A stretch of 6,527 bases of DNA. Source: Bacteroidales bacterium. Lineage in GTDB: Bacteria > Bacteroidota > Bacteroidia > Bacteroidales > ML635J-15. Made by a program: the position numbers and the translations under genes. Shown piece after piece: positions 1-6,171 of the stretch. The stretch lies in contig JAQVEY010000142.1 in the NCBI GenBank assembly GCA_028697515.1, forward strand, positions 1-6,527, read 5' to 3'. The notes beneath the pieces are model-generated. The model worked only from the letters and a program-made list of their open reading frames with translations, had not been told where the DNA came from and made no database searches. Every line of letters begins with the position of its first letter. Position 1 is the first letter of the stretch.

Positions 1-41
1 TCATCAACTAGAAGAATTTTAATTTGACTTTTCTCTTTCAT
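1..41 (-). CDS. Response-regulator-like protein, N-terminus only (cut by window edge)
   Basis: An ATG at 41-39 on the minus strand opens a frame that runs off the window and reads MKEKSQIKILLVD, then an incomplete GA- codon (D or E). A short polar lead followed by a hydrophobic beta strand and an acidic pair (K-I-L-L-V-D-D/E) is the classic start of a CheY-type receiver domain, where the acidic pair helps bind Mg2+ at the phosphorylation site. A Bacteroidota-type promoter lies about 30 nt upstream and there is no Shine-Dalgarno, as is usual in that phylum. The gene follows the operon in the same direction but is separated by about 510 nt and at least two terminator-like hairpins, so it is probably transcribed independently. 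The output domain is outside the window, so LuxR, LytTR, NtrC or single-domain types cannot be told apart. Other proteins starting with a Rossmann-like strand could look similar over so few residues. Confidence 0.75.
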   Translation of the reverse strand, partial: MKEKSQIKILLVD

Positions 42-70
42 AATCTTTTCAATAAATCTGAAACTTGATA

Positions 71-102
71 TAAAAGTAGTAAAATTGTTTGAAGACGACA
101 AA
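71..102 (-). promoter_or_regulatory. Bacteroidota-type promoter for the response-regulator-like gene
   Basis: Read on the minus strand, TTTG (102-99) is followed by 20 nt and then TACTTTTA (78-71). The Bacteroidota consensus is TTTG at -33, a 19-21 nt spacer, and TAnnTTTG at -7, so only the last base of the -7 box departs. Transcription would start near 64 and leave a leader of about 22 nt before the ATG at 41. The site lies downstream of the hairpin at 124-182, so the gene would be shielded from upstream read-through. Confidence 0.55.
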
Positions 103-123
103 TAAAAAAACTTTATACTGTGG

Positions 124-182
124 TAAAACTAAAACTCCCACGCGAGTAACTCGCGCGGGAGTTTTAGGGAGTTTTAGTTTTA
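124..182 (-). terminator. Long GC-core hairpin, terminator-like, with one arm duplicated (REP-like element 1)
   Basis: Plus-strand CTAAAACTCCC (129-139) pairs with GGGAGTTTTAG (157-167), and CGCGAGT (141-147) pairs with ACTCGCG (149-155). The only irregular pair, A140 with C156, becomes G·U on the minus strand, giving a stem of about 19 pairs less what closes the tip. The unit GGGAGTTTTA is present twice in tandem (157-166 and 167-176). As a result, 124-139 can instead pair perfectly over 16 bp with the outer copy (167-182). On the minus strand the stem is followed by TTTTAC, so an intrinsic terminator upstream of the response-regulator promoter is plausible. The core CGCGCGAG...CTCGCGTG (minus sense) is shared with the hairpin at 213-243, which also fits a dispersed repeat family. 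Confidence 0.65.
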
Positions 183-212
183 ATAAAAAAATTATTGTCA
201 ATCAATAATTAC

Positions 213-267
213 TACTACCACGCGAGAAACTCGCGCGGTAGTATAGAGAAACTCGCGCGGTAGTATA
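213..267. repeat. Second GC-core hairpin with a tandem 22-bp repeat (REP-like element 2)
   Basis: TACTACC (213-219) pairs with GGTAGTA (237-243), and CGCGAG (221-226) pairs with CTCGCG (230-235) across an AAA loop. The single irregular pair, A220 with C236, is G·U on the minus strand. The right part of the hairpin (224-245) is repeated exactly and directly at 246-267, giving a perfect tandem 22-bp repeat. The core is nearly identical to the hairpin at 124-182, but the outer stem has a different sequence that still pairs with itself. No T-run follows on either strand, so it is not an obvious terminator. A dispersed REP-like or MITE-like element is the best reading. Confidence 0.6.
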
Positions 268-384
268 GTGTTGTGATTATTGTGACAAAGTTTTTTGGTG
301 TCGCCAGCAGAAAATGGTAATCGAAAAATATCACATTTCTATTTTTTTGTAAGAACTCTTTTTCATTTTTGTCATCGCCACAAC

Positions 385-406
385 TTAACCGCTAAAAGGC
401 GGTTAA
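385..406. repeat. Perfect 8-bp inverted repeat (hairpin)
   Basis: TTAACCGC (385-392) and GCGGTTAA (399-406) are exact reverse complements around a 6-nt loop, TAAAAG. No T-run follows on either strand, so it is not a standard intrinsic terminator. It could be a structured segment of the operon's 3' transcript, a protein-binding site, or part of the repeat-rich material filling this gap. Confidence 0.5.
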
Positions 407-466
407 CTCGTGAACACCACTAAAAACAATTAATAGTATGAACAAAAACGAAACAAAAAGGGCTCG

Positions 467-547
467 GAACCAAAGCTCACGAGCTTGCGAGTAAAAACGA
501 TGCTTCCCCCCACCTCAGACTTCTCTCAGTGCATCGCTTTGTGGTTC
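467..547 (-). other. Possible three-way-junction RNA fold in the operon 3' UTR
   Basis: On the minus strand, starting 3 nt after the acyltransferase stop codon, three helices fit together with almost no unpaired bases at the joints. P1 pairs 547-543 and 540-537 with 475-467 (GAACC, a 2-nt bulge, AAAG; against CTTTGGTTC). P2 pairs CGATGC (536-531) with GCATCG (503-498) and encloses a 27-nt purine-rich loop. P3 pairs CTCGC (491-487) with GTGAG (480-476) around AAGCTC and includes one G·U pair. P2 begins directly after the 5' strand of P1, and P3 ends directly before its 3' strand. The irregular pair in P3 is A·C on the plus strand, so the minus strand is favoured. The fold is seen by eye only, and no known RNA family was recognised. 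Confidence 0.4.
494..540 (-). terminator. Probable intrinsic terminator of the three-gene operon
   Basis: On the minus strand GCGATGC (537-531) pairs with GCATCGT (503-497), including one G·U pair, and TTTTTA follows on the 3' side. It lies within 60 nt of the acyltransferase stop codon, where an operon terminator is expected. The 27-nt loop is long for a classic terminator, and the same stem forms P2 of the larger fold at 467-547. Termination is therefore likely but the exact point is uncertain. Confidence 0.5.
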
Positions 548-550
548 TAC

Positions 551-1972
551 TTAGAATCTAAAATATATAAATGGATTAAAGCCCGATGAAGATATGTCGG
601 CAACTGAAATAATTAGTAAAACCAAACATAATCCCGCCATAATAAAATACCTACGGTTAGGGTAATCCTGATAAAGGACTTTTGTTTCTAAAGCTTTTCC
701 CAACTTAACTGCAGTGATAAAACTAAAGAAGACTGCTATTATCAAAATGACATAGAATTCACGATCAAAATAACCTAAACTACCAAAATCAAATGAAAAC
801 AAATTTCCTATATATTGAAAAGCATAGCTTAGCGTTTCCGATCTAAAAATAACCCATCCTACTATTGTAATAAGAAATGTAAGAGCCATAGCTGGCCATT
901 TTCCAATTTTATTAAGCACTTTGAGAAGAAAGAGTCTGTCTAGAATTAAAAAAATACCATGAAAAGCACCCCAAGCAACAAAAGTCCAGGCTGCCCCATG
1001 CCATAAACCCGAAATAAGAAATACAAACCAAAGGTTAAAATACAACCTGCCTTTGGAATTGACTTTGCTTCCGCCCAATGGAATATACAGATAGTCTTTC
1101 ATCCATCTTCCGAGAGTCATGTGCCAACGTCTCCAAAATTCTGAAATAGATCTTGAGATATAAGGATTATCAAAGTTTTCGGGGAATTTAAATCCTATCA
1201 TTTTGCCCAAGCCTATCGCCATATCAGAATAACCGGAAAAATCGAAATAAATCTGAAAAGTATAAGCTAAAATACCTATCCATGCTACTGAACTGTTCAT
1301 TGATTGTACATCCATTGCAAAAATTCTATCAGCCTCTGCTCCCATTACATTTGCAATTAAAACCTTTTTGGCTAAACCAATAATAAATCTGAATAATCCG
1401 GTTAGCTTATTATCAATAGTTTCATTCTCTTTTCTATCATTTAACTGGTCGGCAATTTCGCTATAACGTACGATAGGGCCTGCAATAAGTTGAGGAAATA
1501 ACAAAATATAAAGGCATAGATCAGAGACTTTCTTTAAAGGCGGATGTTTACCTCTATATACATCTATGCTGTATGTAAATTTTTGAAATGTAAAAAAGCT
1601 AATTCCTATTGGCAAGATAATCTTTGCAAGGTGTACCTGACCTGCACCACTGAGATTAAGAAGAACATTAAAATTGTCAACAAAAAAGTTTGCATACTTA
1701 AAATATGCCAATAATCCCAAATTTAAAATCACTGATAAAGTAAGAAGCCAGTTTTTAGATCTACCTTTTGCCTCATACATTTTCTTTACAATGAAAAAAT
1801 CGGCAATTACCGAACCTATCACAACAAAAATAAAACTTGGAGCACCCCAAGCATAGAAGAATATACTTGCTGCTAAAGCTATGTAATTCTTATATTTAAC
1901 ATCAGCTAAATAATAAATACCCAAGAATATGGGCAAGAAATATAAAAGAAATATGGTGCTACTAAAAACCAT
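551..1972 (-). CDS. AlgI/DltB-type MBOAT O-acyltransferase
   Basis: This is a 473-aa inner-membrane protein of the MBOAT family, close in layout to alginate O-acetyltransferase AlgI. Such proteins pass an acyl group, often acetyl, from a cytoplasmic donor to the periplasmic side for transfer to a polysaccharide. About ten or eleven hydrophobic segments span the chain. Family landmarks appear in order: PIGISFFTFQ (about 121-130), YFDFSGYSDMAIGLG (242-256), a WRRWH...DYLYIPLGG block (280-301) with H284, and GLWHGAAWTF (322-331) with H325, the histidine expected to be catalytic. It ends in NPFIYFRF, as is common in the family. The start MVFSSTIFLLYFLP is a typical family N-terminus. The gene lies 2 nt after the GH16 lipoprotein gene and is the last of the operon. 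Family members normally need an SGNH-fold partner (AlgJ/AlgX, DltD or PatB), and none is visible here. The polymer substrate is unknown. Confidence 0.95.
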   Translation of the reverse strand: MVFSSTIFLLYFLPIFLGIYYLADVKYKNYIALAASIFFYAWGAPSFIFVVIGSVIADFFIVKKMYEAKGRSKNWLLTLSVILNLGLLAYFKYANFFVDNFNVLLNLSGAGQVHLAKIILPIGISFFTFQKFTYSIDVYRGKHPPLKKVSDLCLYILLFPQLIAGPIVRYSEIADQLNDRKENETIDNKLTGLFRFIIGLAKKVLIANVMGAEADRIFAMDVQSMNSSVAWIGILAYTFQIYFDFSGYSDMAIGLGKMIGFKFPENFDNPYISRSISEFWRRWHMTLGRWMKDYLYIPLGGSKVNSKGRLYFNLWFVFLISGLWHGAAWTFVAWGAFHGIFLILDRLFLLKVLNKIGKWPAMALTFLITIVGWVIFRSETLSYAFQYIGNLFSFDFGSLGYFDREFYVILIIAVFFSFITAVKLGKALETKVLYQDYPNRRYFIMAGLCLVLLIISVADISSSGFNPFIYFRF

Positions 1973-1974
1973 TT

Positions 1975-3897
1975 TTATTCAATAGTTATTTCATAAATTT
2001 CTCCTACATAATCCTTAGCCGGAAAAGGGATATTCTCCTGAAGATATGGCGATCCTGGCCACCATCTGGTATTGTGAAACTCCTGAGTAATAATAAGTAA
2101 CATCTGATTATCGGGAATCATAGATATTGTATTATCAATATAACCTACTTCATATAATTTGTTTTTCTCGGGACCGATTCTCCAAATAATTTTATCGGGT
2201 TGCCAATCAATCTGGAAGTAATAATAATCACTGCCAAAAAGTTCATCATCAGGAGCCATGTGTTTTGTAGTAACTGCTCTGTAACAATCTTCCCAACGAT
2301 GAGCCAGATATGTCTTACCATTATGTGTAACAGAATGACAACCTGCCGAAAAGTTTCTAGGCTCCCAGCAAGCCATATCCCAATTTGTGCAACACACTGC
2401 AATATTTTTTCTATCTCTCAAAACATCGTCAGGGAGCTTGATATTCCATGCTTTTACTTGATTTGTTTTTGCTTCATAATTCCCATAAACCGGAGGAAAT
2501 TTTTCAGATGGGCAGTATGGAACGGTTTTTAAAATTTCGAAGTCAATTTCGGAATAAGCTACCTGCTCAACTCTATCGTCTGTCCTTCCTCCCCAATAAG
2601 TTTTCATATAACCTTTCTTTTTGCAAGGTCTTCGCAAATTCCAACCTGTTTCATTCTGACCACGCCCTCCCTGATTTATTAGCCAAATAGCATTTGTAAT
2701 GCCATTCCATACAAAATCCTCATTCAACAACTCGGTTAGCTTAACTTTAACAGTATATTTTCCATATGTAAATCCATGACGGGTTATCATGCCTGTGTTT
2801 TGCTTCTGCCATTCACCAAATGTAGAAGCAGGATTTTTAATTACTATTTTATTTTCAATAGTATCACTATAAATTGTCTGACATGGTTTTGAAGGTGTTT
2901 GAGGCAACACAGTTATTCTATCTTCGGTTTTGTAAAAAGTCCTTAACCAATTGTATTCTTCCTGAGTAAAATTACCTCCAAAAAAATCTTCAATAACCGG
3001 AACATTATCAAATTGGGAAGACTCGTCAATATAATGAATAAATTGTGATATCGTGGCATTTTCGTATAACTCATCAGTTATATTGCAATTACAGGAATAA
3101 TAATCTCTGAAATCTGGCTCCTGAGAAGATTTGTACAATGATTCGTTAATATAAACCCCACTACCTAGATTGGGTGAAGCTTTTACTGTTATAAACTTAT
3201 CTGTAAAACTTATTATACAATTTTCAAGAGATTTACCATCGCCGTGTAAAAAATAATAATAGGGGGAAACGAAATTGCTGTCTTTTGTCAATTTAATGTT
3301 TTTAATATAATCAGGAATTTTTTGAAATCCTTCTTCATCAATAATTACTAATAAGAAACTATAATCACCAACTCGTGGGTTTCTCTTCCATCTGTCGTTT
3401 TCTCCATTATAAAAATATTTGTCTTCATTTCGTGGATTTCCAACTATCCGAAATTTATCCTTAATAATAAGTTTTTGATCAGGTTCTACTTGTCCGCAAT
3501 ATTTAAATAGTGTATCCGTATTTTCCCAAGATCCATAAAAATTCTCATGAGCGTATGGATTTTGATTAGCTGGATTGTTCTTATCATTATCTGGGAATTT
3601 ATACGATTCGTTCTGATAGTATATTTTATAATAAAACTTCTTGGGCTTATCGCTATCATTTTGAATTTCAAAATCAAAATCAAAACATCCATTTTCTGTT
3701 TGAGATTTACTCGGAACAACAAATCCATTCATTGCTCCAGTATAATCCATAAAAATTACCTTATCTTCAAAATTAGTTTTAATATTTAAATCTATCAAAC
3801 TAAAATCACTTGTTTTCAGAGGCTTCTTTTTATCATTATTACATGAATAAACAACTAATAGAACTAAGATAAATATTACTAATCTATATTTTTGCAT
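1975..3897 (-). CDS. Lipoprotein with C-terminal GH16-type glycoside hydrolase domain
   Basis: This 640-aa protein begins with a lipoprotein signal peptide (MQKYRLVIFILVLLVVYSC; lipidated Cys19, relaxed lipobox VYSC), so it should sit in the outer or inner membrane facing outward or into the periplasm. Residues about 345-640 resemble a GH16 beta-jelly-roll: TYGKYTVKVK strand, NAIWLIN, the catalytic motif E450-I-D452-F-E454 (nucleophile, assisting Asp, acid/base), FQIDWQPDKIIWRI (about 561-574), and the closing FPAKDYVGEIYEI. All three motif acids are present, so activity is plausible. GH16 enzymes cut beta-1,3/1,4-glucans, agar, carrageenan and similar polymers, but the target cannot be read here. 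Residues about 30-340 are extra sequence with beta-sandwich-like strands and match no family I recognise. Thirteen cysteines besides Cys19 are unusual. The gene starts 2 nt after the stop of the upstream gene (TAATTATG), suggesting translational coupling. Confidence 0.88.
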   Translation of the reverse strand: MQKYRLVIFILVLLVVYSCNNDKKKPLKTSDFSLIDLNIKTNFEDKVIFMDYTGAMNGFVVPSKSQTENGCFDFDFEIQNDSDKPKKFYYKIYYQNESYKFPDNDKNNPANQNPYAHENFYGSWENTDTLFKYCGQVEPDQKLIIKDKFRIVGNPRNEDKYFYNGENDRWKRNPRVGDYSFLLVIIDEEGFQKIPDYIKNIKLTKDSNFVSPYYYFLHGDGKSLENCIISFTDKFITVKASPNLGSGVYINESLYKSSQEPDFRDYYSCNCNITDELYENATISQFIHYIDESSQFDNVPVIEDFFGGNFTQEEYNWLRTFYKTEDRITVLPQTPSKPCQTIYSDTIENKIVIKNPASTFGEWQKQNTGMITRHGFTYGKYTVKVKLTELLNEDFVWNGITNAIWLINQGGRGQNETGWNLRRPCKKKGYMKTYWGGRTDDRVEQVAYSEIDFEILKTVPYCPSEKFPPVYGNYEAKTNQVKAWNIKLPDDVLRDRKNIAVCCTNWDMACWEPRNFSAGCHSVTHNGKTYLAHRWEDCYRAVTTKHMAPDDELFGSDYYYFQIDWQPDKIIWRIGPEKNKLYEVGYIDNTISMIPDNQMLLIITQEFHNTRWWPGSPYLQENIPFPAKDYVGEIYEITIE

Positions 3898-3899
3898 AA

Positions 3900-6005
3900 T
3901 TAATCATTAAACGAATATATTTCTGTTTTTTGTGTTAACCAGTCAACCCTATTAATATTGTCTTGGAATATAATTATTTCTGACTTAGTGTCTCCACAAA
4001 AATCTCCACAAATAATTTTTGTATATTCATAATATTTAGGATTCTGCTTAGCTGCAAAGCCTCTGAAATCAATATTATAAAGAATATTGTATGTCATATA
4101 GTCGAACCCGATAAGTTTTAGATCGAATCTCACATTTCGATTAAATTGCAACAATTTAGTTTGTTCAGAGTTATCGTCATTTATAACATAGTACTCACTT
4201 ATAAAATCGAGCTTTTCATACCCCTGAACCGAAGAATTTTTATGATTAATGGACTTAGTCCAAGTTTTAGATACTTTATCATAATTAAGGAAAACATATT
4301 TGTTTACAGAATTCTCTAAATAAATAATTAGGACTTCTTTTATCTCATTAAAAAATTTTGCTTTAATAACTTTTAAATTTCCTGTTTTAGGATTGAAAAG
4401 CTTAGTGTTTGAGATAAAAGTGTTTTGTTCATTAAAGCTTGCAATATTACCATCATTTTCAAATACAGAAACAGAGTTATCGGGATTTAGAGCGATATAC
4501 GAAATTTTGTTTGAGTTTTTGTAATTAAACTGCCTTGTCAAAACAAATTCTTGTGATTTTTTTTCGTATTTGTACATATTAATATTTTGCCCATTTGGCA
4601 CAGATGAGAATAAATATCCCTCATCAGAATAAAATATTGCATTATTACCGGGCTGAGAACTAAACTTCGGTTTAATAAATTTTACAATTTTATTTTCGAC
4701 AAAAGCAATTCCAAATTCATTTGAACTATTAAAGAATATTTGGTCTTTTGATAATGAAGAATCAAATTTATCTACTAGTATTCTTGAGCTCTTTGTGAAA
4801 AGTTTATTGAGTTCATTGGTACTTTTTTCCTGACAAGTATTGCAATAAACATATTTTGTTTCGTATGGGGGATGATTTGCCTTAGCCTGAAACTTTTTTT
4901 CTTTCATCATATTAAATGCCGGCAACACAGTGTCATTGGTCAAATCATTTTCCTTTATAACCAAATAAACATCATCTATGAAGACCTGGTTGTCATTTCG
5001 ATTCCACAAATATATTTTCAAGAAATTCTCATTTTTCGCAATATCAGGAGGAATAATTACGCTACCATTGGCGATTTCCCAGTTTTTTTCTTTAAAACTT
5101 GCCTTCGAAAGATCAACCCCCTGCCATAATAAATCTTTATGCAATGAATCACAAATCGAAATTACAAAAACAGCATCCAAATCTTTAGTTTCGCTCAAAT
5201 AACTAAAACTGAATGAAATGCTGTACAAATTACTAATATCCAACTCACTTAAAGGGAAAATAATGCTTTCCGAAAAATCGTCTTTCCCTTTTGCAAAAGT
5301 ACTGTAGAATCCTGATTTTGCATATTTTGATGAAATTTGCTTACTGTTTATATTCTCAAAATCAATAAGTTTAGTTCTTAAACCTAGCTCCGAATTATTA
5401 TTATTCAATGAAATTGTCACATCATCAAGGTATAATGATGAACTTTTTGTATCCTTATTCCATAAATAAGTTTTGATAAAAAGACCTGTATTAACAAATT
5501 TCTTTGGAAGCTTGAAACTGTGTGAAAAAGAGTACCAATTATCTGCTGTAAAATAATCTCCCTTAACAACAAATCCTTCCCAATATAATTGATTATTATT
5601 TTGATCAATAACAGTAAAAACCCAAACTGCATCAACATCAGATGAAGTTGGATTTATCCAGAATCTTATATTTACATCACCAATCTCTGAAGTGTCATTT
5701 GTTGGTATGGGAATAGTAATTGCGGCACCGTAAGGATTATTGTTATCAGAAATCCCACTGTTTTTACCAGAAAGTGCTCTCTCTTTTGACAAAGCAGAAT
5801 TTGCATTTAAATAATTGTAGGACTCAAAATCTATAAGAAACTGAAAATTGTCTTCTTGATTTATCAATACTGGAACTTTTTTGATTGAGGGTTTATTCAG
5901 TCTTTTTCCAATTAAATAAACAGACAAAGACAAACCTAAAAAGCCAAACACAAACAAGCACAATAACAGCATCTTAGCTTTTCTAATCTTCAACACTTTA
6001 GCCAT
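3900..6005 (-). CDS. Membrane-anchored protein with tandem jelly-roll-like repeats and propeller-like C-terminus
   Basis: This is a 701-aa protein of no family I can name. A positively charged start (KVLKIRKAK) and one hydrophobic segment (about 11-33) with no usable lipobox point to a single inner-membrane anchor with the bulk in the periplasm. Residues about 54-200 and 210-350 are tandem copies of one domain. Each opens with LIDFE (57-61, 213-217), has a SGxxS element (ALSGKNS 77-83; AKSGFYS 229-235), then (V/L)DAV(W/F)V, W(E/Q)G, IxxYLWN, and closes with (L/I)DDVxL. This resembles carbohydrate-binding jelly-rolls such as CBM4/9-like modules. Residues about 385-695 are strand-rich and end with GDFCGDTKSEIIIF (667-680), close to an FG-GAP/VCBS calcium-binding repeat, suggesting a beta-propeller. 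A CxxC pair lies at 388-391. It is the first gene of the operon. The ATG at 6005 is chosen; Met12 is possible but would remove the basic anchor flank. A polymer-binding or scaffold role is inference. Confidence 0.82.
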   Translation of the reverse strand: MAKVLKIRKAKMLLLCLFVFGFLGLSLSVYLIGKRLNKPSIKKVPVLINQEDNFQFLIDFESYNYLNANSALSKERALSGKNSGISDNNNPYGAAITIPIPTNDTSEIGDVNIRFWINPTSSDVDAVWVFTVIDQNNNQLYWEGFVVKGDYFTADNWYSFSHSFKLPKKFVNTGLFIKTYLWNKDTKSSSLYLDDVTISLNNNNSELGLRTKLIDFENINSKQISSKYAKSGFYSTFAKGKDDFSESIIFPLSELDISNLYSISFSFSYLSETKDLDAVFVISICDSLHKDLLWQGVDLSKASFKEKNWEIANGSVIIPPDIAKNENFLKIYLWNRNDNQVFIDDVYLVIKENDLTNDTVLPAFNMMKEKKFQAKANHPPYETKYVYCNTCQEKSTNELNKLFTKSSRILVDKFDSSLSKDQIFFNSSNEFGIAFVENKIVKFIKPKFSSQPGNNAIFYSDEGYLFSSVPNGQNINMYKYEKKSQEFVLTRQFNYKNSNKISYIALNPDNSVSVFENDGNIASFNEQNTFISNTKLFNPKTGNLKVIKAKFFNEIKEVLIIYLENSVNKYVFLNYDKVSKTWTKSINHKNSSVQGYEKLDFISEYYVINDDNSEQTKLLQFNRNVRFDLKLIGFDYMTYNILYNIDFRGFAAKQNPKYYEYTKIICGDFCGDTKSEIIIFQDNINRVDWLTQKTEIYSFND

Positions 6006-6080
6006 TCAATTTTATTAATAAAAGTTTAAAACATCTGTTAATTATGACTGTGTAAAAATACAAATTAGTTTTAACTATTA

Positions 6081-6111
6081 CAAAATAAACATAAAATCTA
6101 AAATGCTCAAG
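6081..6111 (-). promoter_or_regulatory. Candidate promoter for the three-gene operon
   Basis: On the minus strand, CTTG (6111-6108) is followed by 19 nt and then TTATTTTG (6088-6081). The Bacteroidota consensus is TTTG, 19-21 nt, TAnnTTTG, so each box has one mismatch. Transcription would begin near 6074 with a leader of about 70 nt. In AT-rich DNA such matches arise by chance. The operon could also be read through from the 87-aa gene, as no terminator is seen in the 166-nt gap. Confidence 0.3.
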
Positions 6112-6171
6112 ACAAAGAATTTCTGATTGCTTTTTTAAGATGTTTTATTTGATTGAAAAACAATTTCGTAA

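Larger units (their letters stand above)
42..550. other. Gene-free gap rich in hairpins
   Basis: No convincing gene lies between the acyltransferase and the response-regulator-like gene. The gap contains the promoter at 71-102, the two related GC-core hairpins (124-182 and 213-267), the inverted repeat at 385-406 and the structured 3' UTR at 467-547. The stretch 268-384 is AT-rich and shows only weak inverted repeats, for example AAAAATA at 324-330 against TATTTTT at 340-346. The GC-rich islands stand out against the AT-rich surroundings. Their cluster suggests that repeated elements have built up here. Confidence 0.6.

Noticed and set aside
213..267. Tandem 22-bp repeat as a possible CRISPR remnant
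   Set aside because: The copies are directly adjacent with no spacers, only two exist, and no cas gene is present.
270..384. Imperfect inverted repeats (GTTGTG...TGACAAA at 270-289 against TTTGTCA...CACAAC at 368-384) as ends of a small mobile element
   Set aside because: The arms are interrupted by unequal unmatched stretches and no target duplication is seen. In AT-rich DNA this may be chance.
460..491. GGTTCCGAGCCC (minus strand) as the T-arm of a tRNA
   Set aside because: The T-loop has an extra base, and no anticodon arm, acceptor stem or D-arm can be fitted around it.
438..494. Plus-strand 18-codon frame MNKNETKRARNQSSRACE
   Set aside because: It overlaps the structured 3' UTR of the minus-strand operon, is very short and ends inside the hairpin region. 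It is probably a chance frame.
2145..2690. Open frames of 80-110 codons on both strands inside the GH16 gene
   Set aside because: They lie wholly within a well-supported gene and their translations look like non-protein sequence, so they are shadow frames.
6027..6147. 10-bp inverted repeat TAAAACATCT (6027-6036) and AGATGTTTTA (6138-6147) around the operon promoter candidate
   Set aside because: The spacer is about 100 nt and the sequence is AT-rich, so a chance match is reasonable. No repressor-type operator symmetry is seen nearby.
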